Assembly: GCF_016446285.1 (NCBI RefSeq) | Contig: NZ_CP054140.1 | Span: forward strand, 2,151,501 to 2,215,500 | Direction: 5' to 3' | DNA: 64,000 bases | DNA from: Desulfobulbus oligotrophicus | GTDB lineage: Bacteria; Desulfobacterota; Desulfobulbia; Desulfobulbales; Desulfobulbaceae | In this document: positions 18,009 through 25,820 of the stretch, piece after piece | Position numbering within the stretch: position 1 is the stretch's first letter | How the letters are laid out: every line of letters begins with the position of its first letter | The notes under the pieces: model-generated | The model's input: the letters and a program-made list of their open reading frames with translations, nothing else | Told to the model about the DNA's origin: nothing | The model's database searches: none | Position numbers and translations under genes: made by a program

Positions 18009-19339
18009 CAGGCTGTTGAAAAACAGGAAAACATGAGACAAGGGTTGTTTATTTGCCCTTCGATAGCTCTTTGACAGTGAGCACTTGACCGTTTTTCGTC
18101 ATGGTGTGTTGCCATTTTTTGTTTTCTGAGGCGCTTCAAGCCGCTCTGATGAGGATTTCCCCTCCTACCCGGAGGCAACTACCCCCAGATTACGCATTCG
18201 GACCATGTTGTAGGCTGCCGCTGAGAGCGTGAAGAGCCAGTCAATCTTTTCCTCACCCTTGTACCTGGCTTTGCGCAACCAGGCGACGGTCTTCATCCAG
18301 CCAAATATCTCTTCCACCCGTTTGCGTTTCTTCCGACTCACGGCATAACCTGCATGACGGGTGGTCCGGCCATCGATGGCGGAGCCTTTGACTTTCTGTG
18401 CTACATGTGGAGTAACGGTCAGGCTGCGCAGGTCATCGACGAACTCCTTGCAGTCATACCCTTTGTCCGCGCCGATGGTGACTCGATGTGTGCCCGGAAT
18501 ATCCGAAGCCATGGAAAGGGCGGCCTCGCGCTCCGCCGTCCCGGTTGCCTGGGTCAGGCGGGTATCGACGACCAAACCGTTCCGATTTTCCATCAGCACA
18601 TGCCCCATGAAGCAGAGCCTGGCCTCCTTGCCTTTTCCTTTTCTGAACAGCCGGGATTCTGGATCGGTGACCGATGCGTGCGTGTCATTGCGACGCTTTT
18701 TCCCGTGGAAATCCACTGCCGGATTGCGGTTGCCGCCGGTAGAGACCGGAGGCTCCTCATCTTTGGGCCGAAAGCTCTTCAGCGATGCCCACGTTTCGAT
18801 CAGTGTGCCGTCAACGGTGAAATGGTCGTCAGACAAGAGTCCGGCTGCCTCGGCTTGGGAACAGATGGATCGCAAGAACATCACCGCAAGATCACTGTGC
18901 AGAATGCGCTCCCTGTTTTTGGAATAGACGGAGTGATCCCAAATTGCTTCATCCATGGACAGGCCGACAAACCAGCGAAAAAGAAGATTGTAATCAAGCT
19001 GTTCCACCAACATCCGCTCGCTCCGGATCGAATAAAGGATTTGCAGCAGCAGGGAGCGAAGCAGTTGCTCGGGCGGAATCGATGGTCGTCCTGTTCGTGA
19101 GTAGAGTTCCCGAAACACGGGAGAGAGTTCCTTCAGCGCTTTATCAGCCATGATTCGGATAGGGCGCAGGGGATGCGTTTGGGGAACTCGGGATTCGGGG
19201 GAGAGATAGCTGAACAATTTCTGTTGCTGAATATCAGGTCCGCGCATATTTCCACCTGTTTGTCAGTTATTCCAAATGGTTGGATAATACACGGTATTGT
19301 TTTACATGTCCCGTTGTTTATGAGTTTTTCAACAGCCTG
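18009..19339 (-). mobile_element. IS5-type insertion sequence, copy 1 (1331 bp)
   Basis: Ends are 16-bp perfect inverted repeats, CAGGCTGTTGAAAAAC at the left and its complement at the right. CTAG flanks both sides (18005-18008, 19340-19343), which fits the 4-bp YTAR target duplication of the IS5 family. One transposase gene fills it. It interrupts the DUF364-TonB-FecCD-ABC locus. Copy 2 is at 23424-24754 in the same orientation. Confidence 0.95.
18165..19247 (-). CDS. IS5-family transposase, copy 1
   Basis: 360-residue DDE transposase. The N-terminal DUF772-type domain (GRPSIPPEQLLRSLLLQILY) is followed by the catalytic segments: HFTVDGTLIE (first Asp), GADKGYD (second Asp) and RKRVEEIFGWMKT (Glu), the spacing and spelling usual for IS5/IS1182-like enzymes. 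The protein is intact and identical to that of copy 2, so the element may be active or has moved recently. Confidence 0.95.
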   Translation of the reverse strand: MRGPDIQQQKLFSYLSPESRVPQTHPLRPIRIMADKALKELSPVFRELYSRTGRPSIPPEQLLRSLLLQILYSIRSERMLVEQLDYNLLFRWFVGLSMDEAIWDHSVYSKNRERILHSDLAVMFLRSICSQAEAAGLLSDDHFTVDGTLIETWASLKSFRPKDEEPPVSTGGNRNPAVDFHGKKRRNDTHASVTDPESRLFRKGKGKEARLCFMGHVLMENRNGLVVDTRLTQATGTAEREAALSMASDIPGTHRVTIGADKGYDCKEFVDDLRSLTVTPHVAQKVKGSAIDGRTTRHAGYAVSRKKRKRVEEIFGWMKTVAWLRKARYKGEEKIDWLFTLSAAAYNMVRMRNLGVVASG

Positions 19340-19375
19340 CTAGATGGTGTTGAGAGGTGAGGGGAAAGTGTTCTG

Positions 19376-20140
19376 TTATGATACTGTCTGATTTCTTTTA
19401 CGGACCACCTTGCACATGACCTGCTTCAGGTTGCGCATCCCCGCCCCGGTGCGTACAGCCTCAAGCACAACCTGCCGATTGCAAACCACTCTGCTGCCCA
19501 GCGAAAAACGGTCAAGCAGAAAATCGGCCAGAGGCGTGCTGGGACCGGAAATCCATACATCCGCCTCAGGGTGAATATGGGGCAGGTAGTTGTGGATGGT
19601 TTTATTGGCAAAGGTGGAGCCGGTAATCAGCACCGCATCGCAAAGAGGTAGCAGATCCACGGCACGCTCCGGCGGGAAAGTGCCGCGCAAGGGGAGGAGT
19701 TCAAAGATAATCGGCTCAAAGCCGCGATTGTGCAGCTCTTCCAAAAGCGGTCTAAAATGGCCTATCAGAGCCAACTTTTGCCCTTTTTTAAGACTATCTA
19801 TCCATTTTTCCTGGCAGGGATCTCCAGAAACAGACAACAGGAGGCTGTTTATGGCCGCCAGAGCCAAAGCGCAGTGCAATGGATCGTCTTGTAAGTAATG
19901 GGGAAGCAGAAGACGTAGCGGACAGGATTGCAGCCTTTTTTCCAGAGCCCGGATATTCGTTTGTCTGATCATTTTCCAGGCTGAATCAGTGGTAAAGGCC
20001 AGACCAACACCACGTTCAGTAGCCACGGCCACGCATTTCTTACCGATAGCGCATTCCTGAACAGTTTCATCAGCAAGAATCTCCTGAGCAGAGTGCAAAA
20101 GTTGAGAATATATCGGGTGCTGTGGATTTCCTAACTGCAT
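19376..20140 (-). CDS. DUF364-type putative heavy-metal chelation protein
   Basis: 254 residues. The N-terminal enolase-like part (ECAIGKKCVAVATERGVGLAFTT) is followed by the Rossmann-like DUF364 domain: KLALIGHFRPLLEELHNRGF, IIFELLPLRG, AVLITGSTFANKTIHNYL and VWISGPSTPLADFLLDRFSL. The family is found beside iron/siderophore or cobalamin ABC importers. Here it should have been the first gene of the operon whose remains (receptor, permease, ATPase) lie beyond the IS5 copy. It is itself intact. The upstream DNA is very AT-rich and could hold an iron-responsive promoter, but I cannot confirm a Fur box. Confidence 0.8.
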   Translation of the reverse strand: MQLGNPQHPIYSQLLHSAQEILADETVQECAIGKKCVAVATERGVGLAFTTDSAWKMIRQTNIRALEKRLQSCPLRLLLPHYLQDDPLHCALALAAINSLLLSVSGDPCQEKWIDSLKKGQKLALIGHFRPLLEELHNRGFEPIIFELLPLRGTFPPERAVDLLPLCDAVLITGSTFANKTIHNYLPHIHPEADVWISGPSTPLADFLLDRFSLGSRVVCNRQVVLEAVRTGAGMRNLKQVMCKVVRKRNQTVS

Positions 20141-20813
20141 GCAAGAGCTCTGGAGTATATCTTGAGAAAATATCCAATGATTTTATTATCAATTATTAAG
20201 TAAATACAATTATATATGGCAATCGTTATGTTTAATAGAGACTATAGTTAATAAAATATAACGTGTGGTGCAAGGATATAACGAACAGCACAAAAAAAGA
20301 GATAATCATGCCGCAAAAAACAGCACTTTCTGAAAGAGCGGACAGCTGATTCTACTCGCTACCAGGCAGCTATCCGGCTGATGGGTTCTGGTCAATGTAC
20401 AGCAGCCCCAGGGGTTGAATCTTCAGTTTTTGGGTTGCTTGTCTTACTGTTGAGTGTCTTTACAGATAATGGCGGCAGCAGCGGTGATCATTGGTTTGGG
20501 ATGGGCGAGAAAAAAGCAGGTGTCTGTCAGGCAATGATTTTGCGGCAGTGTTACTCCTCAGCAGTTTATCACTCTATTGAAGCAGATGTGGTGCCCTGAT
20601 CGATCAGTAAAGACCAGAGACCCTGGAGAAGAGGGGAGAACATGTTTGCCGCATCTTTGGTTGATTGGCGAGCAGGATGGTATCATTTCTGGGGGACTGG
20701 TTGTTGCGGCGTACGATCTTTCTTCTGTCGGAGTTGAGGAGTGGGAACTCCTGGGATTTGGCCCTGAGTCTGATGACGACAAACGTTTTGATTGTAAAGA
20801 CGGGAAGAATGAG
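20141..20813. other. intergenic, AT-rich part and gene debris
   Basis: The first 140 bp are strongly AT-rich and upstream of the DUF364 gene. At 20444-20491 the minus strand reads MITAAAAIICKDTQQ and a stop: the same start, and similar upstream DNA, as the NUDIX gene at 15196. I see nothing coding in the rest. Confidence 0.5.
20444..20491 (-). pseudogene. relic of a MutT-like gene 5' end
   Basis: 15 codons (MITAAAAIICKDTQQ) matching the N-terminus of the NUDIX protein at 14816-15196 (MITVVAAIIRQDN). The bases just before the ATG (CCA, and CCCAT further up) also agree. The frame stops at once and no Nudix box follows. Confidence 0.45.
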
Positions 20814-21374
20814 TCAGGTGTCACGCAGCGTGCGGATGACGCGGGCTGGATTTCCTGCCGCGATGACGTCGGAAGGAATATCGCGGGTAACAACACTTCC
20901 GGCGCCAATGATTGATCGATCGCCGATGGTCACTCCGGGGCAGATGATCGCACCGCCTCCCACCCACACATCAGAACCAATGGTGATCGGCTTTGCCGAT
21001 TCGAGACCCTTGCGGCGCTCAACAGCACTGAGCGGATGGGTTGCCGTGTAGATCTGCACTGCAGGGCCCAAGAGCACGTTGCTGCCGATGATCACCGGCG
21101 CAACGTCAAGCACCACGCAGTTGAAGTTGAAGAACACCTTGGTGCCCAGGACGATATTCGTGCCGTAGTCGCAGAAAAAGGGCGGCTGAACCCAGGCATC
21201 CGTCTTTTTTCCAAAGAGCTCGGCAAGCAGGCGCTGCCTCTCCTTCTTCTGATCCTCGCAGGTAGCATTGAGCTGCAGGCAGAGGTCACGGCAACGGTTG
21301 CGCTCCTGGCACAGTTGCGGGTCGAGTGGATCGTAAAGCTCGCCTGCGAGCATCTTCTCTTTTTCATTTTTCAT
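20814..21374 (-). CDS. maltose/galactoside-type sugar O-acetyltransferase
   Basis: 186 residues. The Mac domain (EKEKMLAGELYDPLDPQLCQERNR) is followed by a left-handed beta-helix of hexapeptide repeats (IVLGTKVFFNFNCVVLDVAPVIIGSNVLLGPAVQI). The catalytic His is in the TATHPL loop, and the closing IGDRSIIGAGSVVTRDIPSDVIAAGNPARVIR is typical. It acetylates sugars from acetyl-CoA. It follows an attC-like site at 21399-21448 in the same orientation, so it probably arrived as a gene cassette. No attC is visible after it. Confidence 0.9.
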   Translation of the reverse strand: MKNEKEKMLAGELYDPLDPQLCQERNRCRDLCLQLNATCEDQKKERQRLLAELFGKKTDAWVQPPFFCDYGTNIVLGTKVFFNFNCVVLDVAPVIIGSNVLLGPAVQIYTATHPLSAVERRKGLESAKPITIGSDVWVGGGAIICPGVTIGDRSIIGAGSVVTRDIPSDVIAAGNPARVIRTLRDT

Positions 21375-21398
21375 ACAGTATGAACCATCTGCCTGATG

Positions 21399-21448
21399 TC
21401 TGCACTAAACCGCACTGCAGAGCAGCGTCGGCTGGAATGAATGGTCAG
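21399..21448 (-). repeat. degenerate integron attC-like site
   Basis: On the minus strand it begins CTGACCATTCATTCCAGC, which matches the 5' half of the good attC at 22003-22061 (CTAACCATTCATCCCAGT), and it has a central CTGCTCTGCAG-type palindrome. The 3' half has lost the GTTRRRY core. It overlaps the stop codon of the upstream gene, as many attC sites do. Confidence 0.5.
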
Positions 21449-21999
21449 TCGTCATGCCCGGAAATCTGCCAGACACCGGAATCGTACATGAGCCGCATGG
21501 TGTAGTTGAGTTGCAGCGTTTGGTTACCACCACATTTTATTTTCATGGTGTCCCCGGATAGACCGGGGCCTGCAACAAGTATGGACGATTCTCCCCGAAG
21601 AGGGTCAAGAAGGCTGTACTGATACTCATTGTTCGTAAACTCGAGCCATGCATCGCCGTTTGCAGATGGGGTATACTTAAACAAGCCGAATGGTGGTTTT
21701 TTTTCTGCCGGGTAAGTCAACGTACGTTTACCGTTGCGTGATGCCCGGTACTGCATATAGCCGGATGTACGAGTCATCACACGCGATGAACAAAGTGAAA
21801 ACACCTGCTGAGGAGATTCGCACGTCCAGAGCGTGATCTCTTCTTCGGCGCAGAGCGGGCTCTGCGGGTACATGTCGCGGTAATCACTCCAGGTCGCCTT
21901 CGCAATATTCGAACCCGGCGTGCGTTCCTGTGCAGGTGCGGCCGGAGCAAGCATGCTGATGGCCAGCAGTATTAATGGCCAGATAGTACGTTGTTTCAT
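21445..21999 (-). CDS. exported hypothetical protein (cassette-borne)
   Basis: 184 residues from the ATG at 21999. This start gives a clear signal peptide (KQRTIWPLILLAISMLAPAAPAQ) and lies 3 nt after the GTTAAGT core of an attC site, the normal geometry of a cassette gene. The mature part contains LCAEEEITLWTCESPQQVFSLCSSRVMTR and WLEFTNNEYQYSLLDPLRG, and should be periplasmic. Cys residues suggest disulfides. Similar exported proteins of unknown function occur as integron cassettes, but I do not recognise a named family. Confidence 0.75.
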   Translation of the reverse strand: MKQRTIWPLILLAISMLAPAAPAQERTPGSNIAKATWSDYRDMYPQSPLCAEEEITLWTCESPQQVFSLCSSRVMTRTSGYMQYRASRNGKRTLTYPAEKKPPFGLFKYTPSANGDAWLEFTNNEYQYSLLDPLRGESSILVAGPGLSGDTMKIKCGGNQTLQLNYTMRLMYDSGVWQISGHDD

Positions 22000-22002
22000 G
22001 GC

Positions 22003-22061
22003 ACTTAACGCCTGAGTTAAGCCTGCTGCAAAGCAGCATTGACTGGGATGAATGGTTAGGG
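22003..22061 (-). repeat. integron attC recombination site
   Basis: 59-bp imperfect palindrome. In gene orientation: CCCTAAC at the 5' end, TTCATCCCAGTC, the centre CTGCTTTGCAGCAG, then GGCTTAACTCAGGC and the core GTTAAGT (consensus GTTRRRY). The 3' half is nearly the same as that of the well-known aadA attC. It lies between the GNAT gene and the exported-protein gene. Confidence 0.85.
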
Positions 22062-22073
22062 TTAAGCAACACC

Positions 22074-22613
22074 TCAGTGGCGCCGGATACGATACAAACA
22101 ATGCAGTCGGAGAGGGTGCCCCTCTGGGATTGCAGGATGTTCGAACGTACCGGACGCTTGCATGCCCAATCGCTCCATGACAGCGCGTGAGCGAAGGTTG
22201 CCGACCGCAGTGAAAGAGACGATTTCCGCAAGTTCCAGTGATTGAAAACCAACCTCAACAACCGCTTTTGCCGCCTCAGTGGCAAACCCTTTCCCCCAAT
22301 GCTCGAACGCCAAACGCCAGAGTATCTCTACACAAGGCGAGAACGGAAGCTCCAAAGATGGTGTGTGAAGACCAGCAAAGCCAATGAACCGGCCATTGGA
22401 TTGAACCTCTACTGCCCAGGGTCCCCAACCTTTCTCATGAATAAACTCTGCACAACGATCTGCTGTCAAGTCGCTTTCAATGCGTGTCAGGGTTGAAGGG
22501 AAGAACTCCATGACCCTCTGGTCGGCGTTGAGAGCAGCAAAAGGCTTGTAGTCCGTGCCCTTCCATTGTCGCAATCGAAGCCGTTTGGTATTGAACTCGA
22601 TTATGTCAACCAT
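22074..22613 (-). CDS. GNAT-family N-acetyltransferase (RimJ/RimL-like, cassette-borne)
   Basis: 179 residues. Family features: IIEFNTKRLRLRQWKGTDYKPFA, then FIGFAGLHTPSLELPFSPCVEILWRLAFEHWGKGFATEAAKA (acetyl-CoA loop HWGKGFATEA) and VGNLRSRAVMERLGMQ. These fit the RimJ/RimL-like acetyltransferase_3 group, often found as integron cassettes. The stop lies 13 bp before an attC site in the same orientation. The acetylated substrate is unknown. Confidence 0.9.
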   Translation of the reverse strand: MVDIIEFNTKRLRLRQWKGTDYKPFAALNADQRVMEFFPSTLTRIESDLTADRCAEFIHEKGWGPWAVEVQSNGRFIGFAGLHTPSLELPFSPCVEILWRLAFEHWGKGFATEAAKAVVEVGFQSLELAEIVSFTAVGNLRSRAVMERLGMQASGTFEHPAIPEGHPLRLHCLYRIRRH

Positions 22614-22653
22614 CGGCGACTACCCGCAGAGTGCTGTGCCGGATAATACCTGA

Positions 22654-22688
22654 GTCAGTGACCACCGGCTTTGCCGGTGGTCACTGAC
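22654..22688. repeat. perfect palindrome, 16-bp arms with TTT loop
   Basis: GTCAGTGACCACCGGC at 22654-22669 and its exact complement at 22673-22688. It lies 40 bp upstream of the GNAT start and has no T tract, so it is not an ordinary terminator. Confidence 0.8.
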
Positions 22689-22814
22689 TTCCAAGGAACT
22701 TCTGAAGTTATATGCCAGAATTGCGAGGTCAGAAAAAGGAAGGCTACGCCTGAAACCTTTGAAATTATTGTATGGCTGGACTAACCGCACGAGACACCAG
22801 GGGCATACTGTGGC

Positions 22815-22945
22815 ACCATCGTCATTTCGCGCGATAGTCGCGCGGAATGACATCAATTTGGCTCATACATTCCCTCCGTCACCAGCAACCGTCATTCTGC
22901 GCGAAGGACGCACAGCGACCGTAGTCGCAGAATCCATACAATCCA
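22815..22945. repeat. REP-like repeat unit
   Basis: Same two-palindrome unit as at 16440-16790, in opposite orientation: GCGCGATAGTCGCGCGGAAT, then GTCATTCTGCGCGAAGGACG...GTCGCAGAATCC. Confidence 0.8.
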
Positions 22946-23198
22946 GACTCAGATCTTTCCAATCCGGATTGTTTTTCTCAATCAAAGCAATTTTCCAGGC
23001 TCTACTTCTGGTTTTGATTTTTTTCTTCAATTCAATGACCGTATGGATATCTTCTCCAGATTTGTACCAAATCAGCAGATGAACAGCATATTTTGTGCTG
23101 AAGCTTTCAGTGTGCGCCTTGTTTTTATGTGCATACATACAGCGTTTCAGGTTGCTGGTCACCCCGGTGTAAAGCGTTCTATTTTGTTTGCTTGCTAG
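22935..23198 (-). pseudogene. GIY-YIG nuclease fragment
   Basis: One frame reads LASKQNRTLYTGVTSNLKRC, MYAHKNK, then IALIEKNNPDWKDLSL. This is the UvrC/Slx1-like single-domain GIY-YIG family, but the opening MYYVYI part with the first Tyr is missing and the C-terminus runs into a REP-like repeat. Only about 85 residues remain; not functional. Confidence 0.75.
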
Positions 23199-23244
23199 AG
23201 GTGGAGGCGTGTTTATCTTCCATATGCTGTTTCTACATTCAACT

Positions 23245-23405
23245 GGATTCCGCGACTGTCGCGCGGAATGACATCAATTTGGCTCATACATCACCTCCGT
23301 CACCTACAACAGTCATTCTGCGCGAAGGACGCGCAGCGGCCGGAGTCGCAGAATCCAGCATCCTTAATGCGCCAAACATGGACTCCGTAACTGCACGTGG
23401 AATGA
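23245..23405. repeat. REP-like repeat unit next to IS5 copy 2
   Basis: GATTCCGCGACTGTCGCGCG then GTCATTCTGCGCGAAGGACG...CAGAATCCAGCATCCTTAAT. It ends 15 bp before the CTAG target of IS5 copy 2. Confidence 0.8.
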
Positions 23406-23423
23406 CGAGTGTCCTGATGCTAG

Positions 23424-24754
23424 CAGGCTGTTGAAAAACAGGAAAACATGAGACAAGGGTTGTTTATTTGCCCTTCGATAGCTCTTTGACAGTGAGCACT
23501 TGACCGTTTTTCGTCATGGTGTGTTGCCATTTTTTGTTTTCTGAGGCGCTTCAAGCCGCTCTGATGAGGATTTCCCCTCCTACCCGGAGGCAACTACCCC
23601 CAGATTACGCATTCGGACCATGTTGTAGGCTGCCGCTGAGAGCGTGAAGAGCCAGTCAATCTTTTCCTCACCCTTGTACCTGGCTTTGCGCAACCAGGCG
23701 ACGGTCTTCATCCAGCCAAATATCTCTTCCACCCGTTTGCGTTTCTTCCGACTCACGGCATAACCTGCATGACGGGTGGTCCGGCCATCGATGGCGGAGC
23801 CTTTGACTTTCTGTGCTACATGTGGAGTAACGGTCAGGCTGCGCAGGTCATCGACGAACTCCTTGCAGTCATACCCTTTGTCCGCGCCGATGGTGACTCG
23901 ATGTGTGCCCGGAATATCCGAAGCCATGGAAAGGGCGGCCTCGCGCTCCGCCGTCCCGGTTGCCTGGGTCAGGCGGGTATCGACGACCAAACCGTTCCGA
24001 TTTTCCATCAGCACATGCCCCATGAAGCAGAGCCTGGCCTCCTTGCCTTTTCCTTTTCTGAACAGCCGGGATTCTGGATCGGTGACCGATGCGTGCGTGT
24101 CATTGCGACGCTTTTTCCCGTGGAAATCCACTGCCGGATTGCGGTTGCCGCCGGTAGAGACCGGAGGCTCCTCATCTTTGGGCCGAAAGCTCTTCAGCGA
24201 TGCCCACGTTTCGATCAGTGTGCCGTCAACGGTGAAATGGTCGTCAGACAAGAGTCCGGCTGCCTCGGCTTGGGAACAGATGGATCGCAAGAACATCACC
24301 GCAAGATCACTGTGCAGAATGCGCTCCCTGTTTTTGGAATAGACGGAGTGATCCCAAATTGCTTCATCCATGGACAGGCCGACAAACCAGCGAAAAAGAA
24401 GATTGTAATCAAGCTGTTCCACCAACATCCGCTCGCTCCGGATCGAATAAAGGATTTGCAGCAGCAGGGAGCGAAGCAGTTGCTCGGGCGGAATCGATGG
24501 TCGTCCTGTTCGTGAGTAGAGTTCCCGAAACACGGGAGAGAGTTCCTTCAGCGCTTTATCAGCCATGATTCGGATAGGGCGCAGGGGATGCGTTTGGGGA
24601 ACTCGGGATTCGGGGGAGAGATAGCTGAACAATTTCTGTTGCTGAATATCAGGTCCGCGCATATTTCCACCTGTTTGTCAGTTATTCCAAATGGTTGGAT
24701 AATACACGGTATCTTTTTGTATGTCCCGTTATTTATGAGTTTTTCAACAGCCTG
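23424..24754 (-). mobile_element. IS5-type insertion sequence, copy 2 (1331 bp)
   Basis: Same length, termini and orientation as copy 1. CTAG occurs at 23420-23423 and 24755-24758. The two copies differ by only a few bases, all seen near the right end (about 24710-24735 here), outside the transposase gene. This points to recent duplication. Confidence 0.95.
23580..24662 (-). CDS. IS5-family transposase, copy 2
   Basis: 360 residues, identical in translation to the copy at 18165-19247, with the same DDE segments (HFTVDGTLIE; GADKGYD; RKRVEEIFGWMKT). Intact. Confidence 0.95.
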   Translation of the reverse strand: MRGPDIQQQKLFSYLSPESRVPQTHPLRPIRIMADKALKELSPVFRELYSRTGRPSIPPEQLLRSLLLQILYSIRSERMLVEQLDYNLLFRWFVGLSMDEAIWDHSVYSKNRERILHSDLAVMFLRSICSQAEAAGLLSDDHFTVDGTLIETWASLKSFRPKDEEPPVSTGGNRNPAVDFHGKKRRNDTHASVTDPESRLFRKGKGKEARLCFMGHVLMENRNGLVVDTRLTQATGTAEREAALSMASDIPGTHRVTIGADKGYDCKEFVDDLRSLTVTPHVAQKVKGSAIDGRTTRHAGYAVSRKKRKRVEEIFGWMKTVAWLRKARYKGEEKIDWLFTLSAAAYNMVRMRNLGVVASG

Positions 24755-24829
24755 CTAGAGAAGGCCCCTGAGCACCCAGCGGACCATTCCGCTATAATAG
24801 GGGTATCAGCAAACCCTTTGCACGAAGGC

Positions 24830-25020
24830 CTTTTCAGGCGATTGTACACCAAACAGCACAAGCACTACTGCGGAATCGACCTGCACACCAACAAAATGTA
24901 TCTCTGCATCCTGAATCAGGAGGGAGAGATACTGCTGCACCACAACATTAGGATCGAGTTGTCTATTTCATGCTCAAGAACCGACAGGGATTCAGTCTAC
25001 AGAAATTCCTGATCGTATGA
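24830..25020 (+). pseudogene. IS110-family transposase, internally deleted
   Basis: The N-terminal block HYCGIDLHTNKMYLCILNQE (first catalytic Asp of the RuvC-like domain) is followed after a few codons, in another frame, by DRVVYFMLKNRQGFSLQKFL and a stop, which is like the C-terminal end of IS110 transposases. Roughly 250 central residues are missing. It lies directly right of IS5 copy 2. Confidence 0.7.
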
Positions 25021-25177
25021 TTGAGGGGACGGGCGAGCCCATGAATGGAATCCAAGTCAGGGCATATCTCATCGGGCAATTGGTCGGACTCAACCGGCCG
25101 CAGAGTGATGAGTTCATCGCTCCCGGATACTTTTATCTGTTGACAACCAGGGGCCTTCTAAGTGTTAGGCATGCGCT

Positions 25178-25402
25178 TTACTTTAACTTGATCCAACCGT
25201 AACTCTGAGAGCCAATTTCACGAAGCCATTTGTGTCCACATTTGGAACATTCGTAACGTCACTCGTCTGCTGGGCCGATCGCAGAAGAAACCTTCACAAA
25301 CTCTGTTTGCACAAGGTGCTCGTGAGGCGGCGTATGGCGACTTGCATCGATCAATTTATTGCACTCATCACATAAATTATCGCTCACTGCTATCTCCTGC
25401 AT
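25178..25402 (-). pseudogene. zinc-ribbon cassette gene with in-frame TGA
   Basis: 74 codons plus stop. It reads MQEIAVSDNLCDECNKLIDA, ...VSSAIGPADE, a TGA at 25259-25261, then RYECSKCGHKWLREIGSQSYGWIKLK. The two CxxC pairs (CDEC, CSKC) would make a zinc ribbon. The TGA most likely replaces a Trp codon (nonsense mutation). Selenocysteine is possible in this organism but unexpected in a zinc ribbon. The ATG follows GTTAGGC directly, the classic core of an integron attC site, and GCCTAACA follows the stop, so this was a gene cassette. Confidence 0.6.
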
Positions 25403-25420
25403 GCCTAACATATATTAGGC
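25398..25420 (-). repeat. attC core remnant at cassette start
   Basis: On the minus strand GCCTAATATATGTTAGGC ends with GTTAGGC right before the ATG at 25402. The matching start of another attC (GCCTAACACTTAG) lies at about 25158-25171, after the gene. Confidence 0.5.
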
Positions 25421-25628
25421 AGAAAGTTATACATCTCATTTTACAGATATGATTCTGATGAATTTAACGAGATATACCATTGTCGTTTATACCATTCAAT
25501 TCGAAGTACAAAGATGTCGTTTTACATGAAGCTGCTCAATGCGGGATCGACTGCGTCGAGGTACCAAAAAAGAAAATAATGGTGGTTATGGTGTTGATCT
25601 TTTTTCTTTGGTGGGTGCAATAACCACC

Positions 25629-25811
25629 ATGAATAGCAGGCAGCTTATCAAGCAACTGGAAGCGGATGGCTGGATTTTGGTCCGTGTCAAAAGATCGCAT
25701 CACCAATTCAAACACCCCGTTAAGCCGGGGTTAGTGACTGTAAAACATCCCAACAGCGACATCCCCGCTGGTACGCTGAACAATATACGCAAACAGGCGG
25801 GTTGGAAGTAG
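25629..25811 (+). CDS. hicA: HicA-type mRNA interferase toxin
   Basis: 60 residues from the ATG at 25629: MNSRQLIKQLEADGWILVRV, then KRSHHQFKHPVKPGLVTVKHP and IPAGTLNNIRKQAGW. The double-stranded-RNA-binding-like fold with the catalytic His in SHHQF is typical of HicA, which cleaves mRNA. A longer frame from 25539 adds 30 unrelated residues. hicB follows 9 bp later. Confidence 0.92.
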   Translation: MNSRQLIKQLEADGWILVRVKRSHHQFKHPVKPGLVTVKHPNSDIPAGTLNNIRKQAGWK

Positions 25812-25820
25812 GAGATTATT

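Larger units (their letters stand above)
22614..23423. other. repeats and debris between cassette genes and IS5 copy 2
   Basis: Holds a perfect 16-bp-arm palindrome (22654-22688), two REP-like units and a GIY-YIG gene fragment. No intact gene is supported. Confidence 0.6.

Noticed and set aside
18354-19100. 248-codon plus-strand frame inside the IS, also in copy 2
   Set aside because: It is antisense to the transposase gene and has no family features; its duplication just follows the IS.
20150-20290. Fur box upstream of the DUF364 gene
   Set aside because: The AT-rich DNA contains TGATAAT-like pieces, but none aligns well with the 19-bp consensus over both arms.
19340-23423. Composite transposon formed by the two direct IS5 copies
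   Set aside because: The DUF364 gene just inside copy 1 belongs with the receptor/permease/ATPase remains outside it, so copy 1 seems to have split an existing locus. All four junctions read CTAG, so the flanks cannot settle it.
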